From positions 1 through 6,529 of the forward strand of contig JAMPYD010000114.1 of assembly GCA_023700845.1 (NCBI GenBank): 6,529 nucleotides of DNA, in the 5' to 3' direction. This DNA is from Elusimicrobiota bacterium (lineage in GTDB: Bacteria; Elusimicrobiota; Elusimicrobia; UBA1565; UBA9628). The translations under genes were made by a program, and so were the position numbers. Of the stretch, positions 1 to 6,000 are shown one piece after another. Below the pieces are notes generated by a model. The model was given only the letters and a program-made list of their open reading frames with translations, searched no databases and was not told the DNA's origin. Each line of letters starts with the position of its first letter. Within the stretch, counting starts at the first letter, position 1.

Positions 1-777
1 GGGATCGGCGGCCCCGGCCTGGTCGTGATCGCCGGGCCGTGCGCGGTGGAGAGCGAGGAGCAGATGCTCCGCATCGCGCGGCGGGTGAAGGCCGCCGGCG
101 CGCAGATGCTGCGCGGCGGGGCGTTCAAGCCGCGCACCTCGCCGTACGCGTTCCAGGGCATGGGCAAGAAGGGCCTTCAGCTGCTCGCGCTCGCCCGCAA
201 GGAGACCGGGCTGCCGGTCGTGACCGAGGTGCTCGACCAGCGGACGCTGGCCGACGTGGCCGAGTACGCCGACGTCCTCCAGGTGGGCGCGCGGAACATG
301 CAGAACTTCGCCCTGCTCAAGGAGCTCGGCCAGCTGAAGAAGCCGATCATGCTCAAGCGCGGGCTGTCGGCCACGCTCGACGAGTGGCTGATGTCGGCGG
401 AGTACCTGCTCAGCGAGGGCAACAAGAACATCTTCCTCTGCGAGCGCGGCATCCGGGCGTTCTCCGACCACGCGCGCAACACGCTGGACCTCAACGTCGT
501 GCCGGCGGTCAAGGAGATGAGCCACCTCCCGATCATCGTGGACCCGAGCCACGCCACCGGCGTGCGCGCGCGCGTGGCGCCCATGGCGCGGGCGGCCGTC
601 GCCGCCGGCGCGCACGGGATCATGATCGAGGTGCACGACCGACCCGACCAGGCGCTGTGCGACGGCCCGCAGGCCCTGCATCCCGACGATTTCGCGACCT
701 TGATGGTCGACCTCGCCGCGATCGCGGGCGCGCTCGGACGCGGCATGGCGACGCCCGCGCTCAAGGGCCGCGGGTGA
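1..777 (+). CDS. aroF: 3-deoxy-D-arabino-heptulosonate 7-phosphate (DAHP) synthase, 5'-truncated by window edge
   Basis: Catalyses the first shikimate step, condensing PEP and erythrose-4-phosphate to DAHP in the cytoplasm. The frame is open from base 1, so the gene starts upstream; the GTG at 25 lies inside a conserved strand (VVIAGPC) and is not the true start. Of the 258 visible residues, counted from base 1, the metal ligands expected for the type I beta family are C14 (AGPC), H184 (DPSH), E210 (IEVH) and D221 (CDG). Their spacing matches what I recall for the Thermotoga maritima enzyme (C102, H272, E298, D309). KPRTSP (43-48), GARNMQNF (96-103) and LKRG (118-121) form the phosphate and substrate sites. 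By that alignment about 88 N-terminal residues are missing, including any ferredoxin/ACT-like feedback domain, so allosteric control cannot be judged. The C-terminus runs about a dozen residues past the T. maritima end. The TGA overlaps the aroA start by 4 nt. Third-position GC is near 99% in the first 100 codons. Confidence 0.97.
   Translation, partial: GIGGPGLVVIAGPCAVESEEQMLRIARRVKAAGAQMLRGGAFKPRTSPYAFQGMGKKGLQLLALARKETGLPVVTEVLDQRTLADVAEYADVLQVGARNMQNFALLKELGQLKKPIMLKRGLSATLDEWLMSAEYLLSEGNKNIFLCERGIRAFSDHARNTLDLNVVPAVKEMSHLPIIVDPSHATGVRARVAPMARAAVAAGAHGIMIEVHDRPDQALCDGPQALHPDDFATLMVDLAAIAGALGRGMATPALKGRG
763..767 (+). promoter_or_regulatory. Shine-Dalgarno sequence for aroA
   Basis: AAGGG lies 6 nt before the GTG at 774, inside the last codons of the DAHP synthase gene. 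It supports the GTG start although the reading frame stays open far upstream. Confidence 0.65.
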
Positions 778-2060
778 AGGACCGCTCCGTCGCCGGCGGC
801 GGCCGCCTCGAGGGAGAGGTGCGCGTGCCGGGCGACAAGTCGGTCTCCCACCGCGCGCTGATCCTCGGCGCGCTGGCCGACGGCGAGACCGTCGTCGAGG
901 GCCTGTCGTCGGGCGCCGACGTCGGCTCGACGCGGACCTGCCTGGCGGCGCTGGGCGTGGAGATCTCGGGCGCGGCGCCGTCGGTGCGCGTGCGCGGCCG
1001 CGGCCTGGGAGGCCTCAAGGCCCCGTCCGGCGACCTCGACGCGGGCAACTCCGGCACGACGATGCGCCTGCTCGCGGGCGTCGTCGCGGGGCACGCCTTC
1101 CCTTGCCGCTTCGTCGGCGACGAGTCGCTGATGCGCCGCCCCATGAGGCGCGTGGCCGAGCCCTTGCGCGCGATGGGCGCGGCGGTGGGCCTCAGCGAGG
1201 CCGGCACGGCGCCGCTGAGCGTCTCGGGCGGGGCGCTCAAGGGCATCGAGTACGCCCTGCCGATGGCCAGCGCCCAGGTCAAATCTTCGGTCCTGTTGGC
1301 GGGGCTCCACGCGAAGGGGACCACGACGGTCGTCGAGCCCGCCGCGACGCGCGACCACACCGAGCGCATGCTCGCCGCCTTCGGCGTTCCGGTGGCCGTC
1401 CGCGGCCTCAAGGTCTCGGTGGAAGGCGGCTCGCGCCTGACGGCGGCGAGGGTCCTGATCCCCGGCGACCCGTCGTCGGCCGCGTTCTGGGTCGTCGCCG
1501 CGACCTTGGCCCCGGGCAGCGAGCTCGCGGTCCGCGGCGTGGGGTCCAACCCCACCCGCACCGGCTACCTGAACGTGCTCGCGCGCATGGGGGCCGACAT
1601 CCACCGCGAGCCGGCGCGCGGCGAGGGCGGCGAATCCGTCGAGGACCTCATCGTGTCGTCGAGCGATCTCAGCGGGACGGACATTTCCGCCGCCGAGATT
1701 CCCGGCCTGATCGACGAGGTCCCCATTCTGGCGCTGGCCGCGGCGCTGGCGAGCGGGGAAAGCCGGTTCAGCGGGCTCGGCGAGCTGCGCCACAAAGAAA
1801 GCGACCGACTCATGGGCATCGCGGCTCTGCTGACGAGCTTCGGGGCCTCGGCTCGGGTCGAGAACGACGACCTGCTCATCACCGGGACGAAGGCGCTCAC
1901 GCCGGCCAAGGTGGATTCGCTGGGGGATCACCGCCTCGCGATGACGGGCTATATCGCGGGGATGCTCGCGTCGGGTGAGAGCGGGGTGTTGGGCGCTTCG
2001 TGCGCGGAAATAAGCTATCCGACGTTTTACGACGACTTCAATTCGAGGCGCGGGGCGTGA
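774..2060 (+). CDS. aroA: 3-phosphoshikimate 1-carboxyvinyltransferase (EPSP synthase)
   Basis: Transfers the enolpyruvyl group of PEP to shikimate-3-phosphate, the sixth shikimate step. The frame is open far upstream, but GTG 774 is chosen because it forms a GTGA overlap with the previous stop, has AAGGG 6 nt before it, gives a normal 428 residues, and places the first substrate residues at K22, S23 and R27, as in E. coli. Other family motifs are GNSGTTMR (91-98), SAQVK (166-170), RDHTE (193-197), GDPSS, NPTRTG, IDE with D314, KESDR (341-345) and DHR with R387. RDHTE, SAQVK and NPTR resemble the class II type (Agrobacterium CP4). Residue G94 keeps the glycine that CP4 replaces with alanine, so glyphosate tolerance is not predicted from that position. 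Codon usage drifts along the gene: about 2% A/T-ending codons at the start, about 15% in the last 126 and about 24% in the last 29. Confidence 0.97.
   Translation: MKDRSVAGGGRLEGEVRVPGDKSVSHRALILGALADGETVVEGLSSGADVGSTRTCLAALGVEISGAAPSVRVRGRGLGGLKAPSGDLDAGNSGTTMRLLAGVVAGHAFPCRFVGDESLMRRPMRRVAEPLRAMGAAVGLSEAGTAPLSVSGGALKGIEYALPMASAQVKSSVLLAGLHAKGTTTVVEPAATRDHTERMLAAFGVPVAVRGLKVSVEGGSRLTAARVLIPGDPSSAAFWVVAATLAPGSELAVRGVGSNPTRTGYLNVLARMGADIHREPARGEGGESVEDLIVSSSDLSGTDISAAEIPGLIDEVPILALAAALASGESRFSGLGELRHKESDRLMGIAALLTSFGASARVENDDLLITGTKALTPAKVDSLGDHRLAMTGYIAGMLASGESGVLGASCAEISYPTFYDDFNSRRGA
2045..2048 (+). promoter_or_regulatory. Probable Shine-Dalgarno sequence for aroE
   Basis: GAGG lies 8 nt before the GTG at 2057, within the end of aroA. 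It is of medium strength. It favours the GTG at 2057 over upstream in-frame alternatives such as ATG 2000, which would add 19 residues ahead of the conserved N-terminal strand. Confidence 0.5.
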
Positions 2061-2869
2061 AGCTGGGCATTTTTGGCCGTCCTATCGGTCATTCCCGTTC
2101 CCCGAAACTATTCTCGCGCCTGGGCAGGTTGCTCAATAAAAAAATGTCGTACCAAGCCGTTGAAGTCGCCCCCGCCGATCTCACCGCGACCGCGCAGCGG
2201 TCGCGAAAAGCAGGCTGGAGAGGCGCCAGCGTGACGATCCCGTTCAAGATTGAGGCGGCTCGTCTTTCCGACCGTTTGACGCCCGCCGCACGCGCCATAG
2301 GCGCGGCGAACGTTCTGCGTTTTGAGGCAAACAATAAAATCACGGGGCACAATACCGACGCCGACGGTTTAATGGACGCGTTAAAACACGCGGGCGTCGG
2401 AATGTCCGGCGTACATGTCCTTGTCTTTGGCGCCGGAGGCGCCGCCAGGGCCGCGGGTTATGCCGCGGCCAAGGGCGGGGCCAAATCCGTCCGTTTCACG
2501 AACCGAACGGCATCAACGGCAACGGAATGTGCACGCGACCTGGCGCCCTGCTTCCCGAAGACGAGCTTTTCAGCGGGGGCACCGAGGAACGCCGATATCT
2601 GGATCAACGCCACGCCCTTGGGTCAGAACGGGAACCCTGACGTATCGCCTGCGCCGAAGTCGCTACGGGCTCCGGGCGCGGCGGTGGATATGGTGTATGG
2701 GAAGAAGACGGCGTTTCAACGGCACGCCGAGCGGCTTGGGGCGCGGACATCGGACGGGACGGCGATGCTCGTGTTTCAGGCGCTTCGCGCATTCGAATTT
2801 TGGGATCGTCCCCTCGGCCCTCGGAGAAGGGCCCTATTGGCCGCGGCGCTTATAAAGGAGCTCTCATGA
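2057..2869 (+). CDS. aroE: Shikimate dehydrogenase (NADP-type)
   Basis: Reduces 3-dehydroshikimate to shikimate, the fourth step. The GTG start overlaps the aroA stop by 4 nt and puts KLGIFGRPIGHSRSP at the very N-terminus, as usual; 270 residues is a normal length. The substrate site is seen in S13 and S15 (GHSRS), the catalytic pair K64 (VTIPFK) and D101 (HNTDADG), N85 and Q241. The Rossmann part has the glycine-rich GAGGAA from G125 and an NRT at 149-151, which in this family binds the 2'-phosphate of NADPH. The usual VYxPxxT segment is one residue shorter and lacks its proline (VYGKKT, 213-218), a variation that need not harm function. Codon usage is unlike most of the operon: 34 of the first 100 codons end in A or T, and the only two in-frame TTA codons I found in the window are here. 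The gene ends in an ATGA overlap with aroC. A YdiB- or quinate-type relative is unlikely given the pathway context. Confidence 0.96.
   Translation: MKLGIFGRPIGHSRSPKLFSRLGRLLNKKMSYQAVEVAPADLTATAQRSRKAGWRGASVTIPFKIEAARLSDRLTPAARAIGAANVLRFEANNKITGHNTDADGLMDALKHAGVGMSGVHVLVFGAGGAARAAGYAAAKGGAKSVRFTNRTASTATECARDLAPCFPKTSFSAGAPRNADIWINATPLGQNGNPDVSPAPKSLRAPGAAVDMVYGKKTAFQRHAERLGARTSDGTAMLVFQALRAFEFWDRPLGPRRRALLAAALIKELS
2854..2860 (+). promoter_or_regulatory. Strong Shine-Dalgarno sequence for aroC
   Basis: AAAGGAG lies 5 nt before the ATG at 2866, inside the last aroE codons. It is the strongest ribosome binding site in the window along with the one before aroB. It fixes the start at 2866, although the frame is open further upstream. 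Confidence 0.8.
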
Positions 2870-4014
2870 TTTTGCGTTACCTGACGGCCGGAGAATCCCA
2901 TGGCAAGGCCCTTATCGGGATCCTTGAAGGGCTCCCTGCGGGGCTGAAGCTTGCCGCCGGCGATATACAGGCCGACCTGATGCGGCGGAAGAAGGGCCAC
3001 GGGCGGGGGAACCGGCAGAAGATCGAGGGCGACAAAGTCGAGATATTGTCGGGCATTCGCGCGGGCAAGACTCTCGGATCTCCCCTGGGGCTGCTCATAC
3101 CGAATCTTGATTTTAAAAATTGGGAATCCATCATGGGCGCCGAACCCACCGACGCGGCCGCTGCGCGGCGCGTCGAGATACCGCGGCCGGGGCACGCGGA
3201 TCTCGTCGGGAAGCTCAAGTACGGGTTTGATGATATGCGCAACGTGCTGGAGCGGGCCTCCGCCCGTGAAACGGCCATGCGTGTCGCCCTCGGCGCCGCC
3301 GCGCGGCGTTTTCTTTCTGAATGCGGGGTCGTTGTGGCCAGTCGAGTCATCGCGATCGGCGGCGAGACCGACGACTCTCCGTTGCCGTGCCCCGTGTCCG
3401 AGCTCAATGAACTGACCGACGCGAACCCCGTGCGCTGCGCCAATACGCCGTTCTCCAAACGGATGATCACTCGTATCGACGAAGCCAAGGCCGCGGGCGA
3501 CACCCTCGGCGGCGTCTTCGAGGTGCTCGCCGAGGGCCTGCCGATAGGGCTCGGCAGCTACGCCCAATGGGACCGCCGCCTCGAGGGTCCCCTGGCGCAG
3601 GCGTTGATGTCGTTGAACGCGATCAAGGGCGTCGAGGTCGGCTACGGCTTCCGCGGCGCCGGCGTGCCCGGCTCGCGGGCTCACGACGCCTACGAGCCGA
3701 AGGGGAAGAAGGTCGGCTACCGTTCGAACCGCTCCGGCGGGCTCGACGGGGGCATGACCACGGGTCAGACCCTCGTCCTGCGCGCGGCGATGAAGCCGAT
3801 CGCCACCTTGATGAAGCCTCTCGACTCGGTCGACCTGCGCACGATGAAGCCCGCGAAGGCGCACGTCGAGCGCTCCGACGCCTGCGCGGTGCCGGCGGCG
3901 GCGGTGATCGGGGAGTCCCTGGTCTGCCTGGTCCTCGCCGACGCGGTGCTGACGAAGTTCGGCGGCGATTCGATGGCCGAGATCCTCCCGAGGCTGGCGG
4001 CGTGGCGCAAATGA
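2866..4014 (+). CDS. aroC: Chorismate synthase
   Basis: Performs the seventh and last step, eliminating phosphate from EPSP to give chorismate, with reduced FMN as cofactor. The ATG at 2866 overlaps the aroE stop by 4 nt, follows AAAGGAG and gives the canonical start RYLTAGESHG; 382 residues fits the family. The two conserved histidines are H12 (ESHG) and H110 (RPGHAD). Other signatures are RRKKGHGRGNR, the NVLERASARET block (126-136), SNRSGGLDGGM (287-297), AMKPIATL (308-315), ERSDACAVPAA (335-345) with D338, and KFGGDS (364-369), all parts of the FMN/EPSP site. No flavin reductase domain is attached, so reduced FMN must come from elsewhere, as in other bacterial types. Oddity: the first roughly 205 codons carry 22-28% A/T-ending codons and the rest only about 7%, with a sudden change near 3480. 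The protein reads as a complete normal enzyme across that point. Confidence 0.98.
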   Translation: MILRYLTAGESHGKALIGILEGLPAGLKLAAGDIQADLMRRKKGHGRGNRQKIEGDKVEILSGIRAGKTLGSPLGLLIPNLDFKNWESIMGAEPTDAAAARRVEIPRPGHADLVGKLKYGFDDMRNVLERASARETAMRVALGAAARRFLSECGVVVASRVIAIGGETDDSPLPCPVSELNELTDANPVRCANTPFSKRMITRIDEAKAAGDTLGGVFEVLAEGLPIGLGSYAQWDRRLEGPLAQALMSLNAIKGVEVGYGFRGAGVPGSRAHDAYEPKGKKVGYRSNRSGGLDGGMTTGQTLVLRAAMKPIATLMKPLDSVDLRTMKPAKAHVERSDACAVPAAAVIGESLVCLVLADAVLTKFGGDSMAEILPRLAAWRK

Positions 4015-4514
4015 GGCCGACGATCTACCTGACGGGCTTCATGGGCGCGGGCAAGTCCGCCGTCGGCAAGGAGCTCGCGCGCCTCCTGCGGCGACCGTTC
4101 GTCGACCTCGACGCCTCCATCGAGAACGCGGCCGGCTCGAGCGTCGCCTCGCTGTTCGCGCGGCGCGGCGAGGCGGCGTTCCGCAAGCTCGAGCGCCGGG
4201 CCCTGCTCCGCGCGGCGAAGCGCCCGGGCGTCGTCGTGGCTCTCGGCGGCGGGACCTTGCTCGATCCCCGCCATCGCGCGCTCGTGACCAAGGGCCTGCT
4301 CGTGAACCTCACCTGCTCGCGCGCCGAGCTCGTGCGCCGCCTGCGCCCCGCGCGGGCCGTCCGTCCGCTTTTGGCCGGAGGCTCGCTGAGCGCGCGCGTG
4401 GGGGCGCTCCTGGCCCGGCGCCGGGACGCCTACGCCGGCGCGGCCTTCAGCGTCTCGACCACCGTCAACTCTCCCAAGGCCGCGGCCATGATCATCGCGC
4501 GGAGGATTCCATGA
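4011..4514 (+). CDS. aroK: Shikimate kinase
   Basis: Phosphorylates shikimate at O3 with ATP, the fifth step. The ATG overlaps the aroC stop by 4 nt. The nearest GAGG is 17 nt upstream, too far for a normal ribosome binding site, so translation probably depends on ribosomes finishing aroC. The protein is 167 residues, a normal single-domain NMP-kinase fold. The Walker A is GFMGAGKS (9-16) with K15. Shikimate-binding residues are D34 (DLD), R58 in the FRxxE of the 57-61 segment, and GGG at 79-81. R118 (RPLLAG) is the lid arginine, and R137 heads the RxxxY motif. These positions agree closely with the Mycobacterium tuberculosis enzyme as I remember it. It precedes aroB with another ATGA overlap; in some bacteria, including Thermotoga, the two are a single fused protein, but here a stop codon separates them. 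Codon usage has returned to very high GC. Confidence 0.97.
   Translation: MRPTIYLTGFMGAGKSAVGKELARLLRRPFVDLDASIENAAGSSVASLFARRGEAAFRKLERRALLRAAKRPGVVVALGGGTLLDPRHRALVTKGLLVNLTCSRAELVRRLRPARAVRPLLAGGSLSARVGALLARRRDAYAGAAFSVSTTVNSPKAAAMIIARRIP
4501..4506 (+). promoter_or_regulatory. Strong Shine-Dalgarno sequence for aroB
   Basis: GGAGGA lies 4 nt before the ATG at 4511, inside the last aroK codons, and supports that start. Confidence 0.75.
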
Positions 4515-5563
4515 GCGCCGAGAAGCTGTTCGTCGAGCCGGGCGCGCGGCTGAACGCGCGCGCCTGGACGAAGGGCCTGGCCCCGTCGCGGCGCCTGGCG
4601 CTGGTGTCCGAGGCGGGGGCGTGGCGGCGCTTCGGCCCCGGCGTGGAGAAGGCCTTGATGCGCGCGGGCTTCAGGGTCCATCGCCACCTCCTCCCTTCGG
4701 GGGAAGCCGCGAAAACCTGGGACTCGGTCTCGGATCTGCTGGCGACGATGCTGTCCGCCGGGCTGGGCCGGGACTCCGCCCTCGTCGCGCTCGGCGGCGG
4801 CGCGGTCACCGACGCGGCGGGCTTCGCGGCCGCGATCTTCCAGCGCGGCATACCGTGGGTCAGCGTGCCGACGACCTTGCTCGGCCAGCTCGACAGCGGC
4901 CTCGGCGGCAAGACCGGAATCAACCTCGCCGGAGGCAAGAACCTCGCCGGCTGCTTCCACCGCCCGCGCGCCGTCGTGTGCGACCCGGAGGTCCTGGCGA
5001 GCCTTCCTCCCCGGGAGCGGATCTCCGGCTTCGGAGAGGCGCTCAAGTACGGCCTGGTGTTCGAGCCGGCGATCTGGGCCTCGATCACCGGGAACTGGGA
5101 CGCGCTGATGGCCGGCGACCCCGTCCTGACCGGCAAGGTCGTCGAGCGCTGCGCGGCCTGGAAGCGCCGCGTCGTCGACAGCGACGAGCGCGAGACCAAG
5201 GGGCCGCGCGAGCTTCTCAATTTCGGCCACACCCTCGGCCACGCGCTCGAGTCCGCGGCGGGCCTCGGCGTCCTGCGCCACGGAGAAGCGGTGATCTGGG
5301 GCATGCGCGCGGCCCTGCGCCTGTCGCACCGCTGCTCGGGGCTCAAGGCCTCGTTCGCCGCCGAGGCGGACCGCTTCCTGGCGACCTTGCCGGTTCCGCT
5401 GCCGCGCCGCATCGAGCCGCGCCGCCTGCTCGAGCTGGCCCGCCGCGACAAGAAGGCCCGCGGCGGACGCGCCCGCTTCGTGCTGCTGCGCGCGCCGGGG
5501 CGCCCGGTGACCGCGTTCGTGTCGGACCGGGAGATACTGCGCGCCGTGCGGGAGATCCTGTGA
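4511..5563 (+). CDS. aroB: 3-dehydroquinate synthase
   Basis: Converts DAHP to 3-dehydroquinate, the second step, using NAD+ and a divalent metal. The ATG overlaps the aroK stop by 4 nt and follows GGAGGA; 350 residues is slightly shorter than the E. coli or Bacillus proteins. The N-terminal NAD-binding half shows SGEAAKT (63-69), GGGAVTDAAGF (95-105) and VPTTLLGQLDS followed by GGKTGIN (132-138) and GKN (142-144). The C-terminal half carries the metal ligands: E176 in GFGEALKYG, H240 in NFGHTLGHALE and H257 in HGEAV. Small departures from the commonest motif are a glycine at 130, where serine or alanine is usual before GGKT, and G175, where alanine usually precedes the ligand glutamate. Related sugar-phosphate cyclases (2-epi-5-epi-valiolone or deoxy-inosose synthases) share the fold, but a position within a complete shikimate operon makes dehydroquinate synthase the clear choice. 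Confidence 0.97.
   Translation: MSAEKLFVEPGARLNARAWTKGLAPSRRLALVSEAGAWRRFGPGVEKALMRAGFRVHRHLLPSGEAAKTWDSVSDLLATMLSAGLGRDSALVALGGGAVTDAAGFAAAIFQRGIPWVSVPTTLLGQLDSGLGGKTGINLAGGKNLAGCFHRPRAVVCDPEVLASLPPRERISGFGEALKYGLVFEPAIWASITGNWDALMAGDPVLTGKVVERCAAWKRRVVDSDERETKGPRELLNFGHTLGHALESAAGLGVLRHGEAVIWGMRAALRLSHRCSGLKASFAAEADRFLATLPVPLPRRIEPRRLLELARRDKKARGGRARFVLLRAPGRPVTAFVSDREILRAVREIL
5550..5554 (+). promoter_or_regulatory. Shine-Dalgarno sequence for aroQ
   Basis: GGGAG lies 5 nt before the GTG at 5560, at the end of aroB. It supports this GTG as the start although the frame is open upstream. Confidence 0.65.
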
Positions 5564-6000
5564 AAAACATACTCGTGCTCAACGGCCCCAACCTGAACCT
5601 CCTGGGCGAACGCGAGCCGGAGACCTACGGCACGATGACCTTGGCCCAGCTGAACGCGAAATTGGCCGTGCACGCCCGGAAAAAGGGCGCGGCGCTGCGC
5701 GCGCGCCAGTCCAATCACGAGGGGGAGCTGATCGACATCCTGCACGCGCACCGGAAATGGGCGGACGGCATCGTGTTCAATCCCGGCGCCTACAGCCATT
5801 ACAGCTACGCCCTGCGCGACGCGGTGGCCGCGATCCTCGTGCCGACGATCGAGGTGCACCTGTCGAACATCAAGAAGCGCGAGCCCTTCCGCCGCGTCTC
5901 CGTCATCGAGCCCGCCTGCGCCGGCCAGCTGTACGGCAAGGGCGCCGCGTCCTACTTCACGGCGATCGACATGCTCCTGAAGAAAAAGAGAAATGGCTAA
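5560..6000 (+). CDS. aroQ: 3-dehydroquinate dehydratase, type II
   Basis: Dehydrates 3-dehydroquinate to 3-dehydroshikimate, the third step. This is the small dodecameric type II family, unrelated to the Schiff-base type I AroD. GTG 5560 gives a GTGA overlap with aroB, has GGGAG 5 nt upstream, and starts the protein as VKNILVLNGPNLNLLG, the canonical N-terminus. At 146 residues the length is typical. Catalytic residues are R18 and Y23 (REPETYG), N74 (NPGAYSH), H80 and H100 (EVHLSN). SNHEGELID, SNIKKREPFR with R111, and the C-terminal GKGAASYFTAIDML complete the family pattern. The final K-rich tail (LLKKKRNG) is encoded by the A-rich stretch that also precedes the next start. The TAA stop overlaps the trpE-like gene by 8 nt, and it is the only non-TGA stop among the genes that end in this window. 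Confidence 0.97.
   Translation: MKNILVLNGPNLNLLGEREPETYGTMTLAQLNAKLAVHARKKGAALRARQSNHEGELIDILHAHRKWADGIVFNPGAYSHYSYALRDAVAAILVPTIEVHLSNIKKREPFRRVSVIEPACAGQLYGKGAASYFTAIDMLLKKKRNG

Larger units (their letters stand above)
1960..3480. other. Compositionally distinct block (end of aroA, aroE, first half of aroC)
   Basis: Hand counts of codons ending in A or T give about 24% for the last 29 codons of aroA, 34% for the first 100 of aroE, about 28% for the first 100 of aroC and 22% for the 100 codons ending at 3480. The next 100 codons of aroC fall to about 7%, the first 100 of aroB have 5%, early aroA 2% and aroF 1%. The right edge is sharp and lies inside aroC; the left edge is gradual and could begin as early as about 1680. 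All reading frames stay intact across the block. The likely explanation is homologous replacement from a less GC-rich relative with the same gene order, or a chimeric assembly. Confidence 0.65.

Noticed and set aside
25..27. GTG as the start of the DAHP synthase
   Set aside because: The frame is open back to base 1 and the GTG encodes a residue in the first core beta strand just before AGPC, so the gene is truncated by the window rather than starting here.
177..1931. Very long minus-strand open frame (584 codons) opposite aroF and aroA
   Set aside because: It is antisense to two clear enzymes, and its translation is low-complexity R/A/G-rich with no recognisable domain. High third-position GC removes stop codons from antisense frames.
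2449..2470. Inverted repeat GGCCGCGG / CCGCGGCC with a 6-nt loop in aroE
   Set aside because: It lies in alanine- and glycine-coding sequence. An 8-bp all-GC stem is expected by chance in a window of this composition, and there is no T-run to make it a terminator.
2693..2710. Possible damage in AroE, where VYxPxxT is shortened to VYGKKT
   Set aside because: The frame is intact, the catalytic K64/D101 pair and Q241 are present, and this loop varies among shikimate dehydrogenases.
2816..2833. Small hairpin (GGCCCT / AGGGCC) shortly before the aroC ribosome binding site
   Set aside because: It has only a 6-bp stem, no following T-run, and sits within the coding end of aroE. Too weak to call a terminator or attenuator.
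1960..3480. Mobile element or genomic island as the source of the lower-GC block
   Set aside because: There is no transposase, integrase, tRNA, terminal repeat or target duplication, and the genes are in-place members of the operon. Homologous replacement or an assembly join fits better.
2776..3864. Minus-strand open frame of 362 codons opposite aroC
   Set aside because: It is antisense to chorismate synthase, with no motifs, and its open state follows from GC-rich codons.
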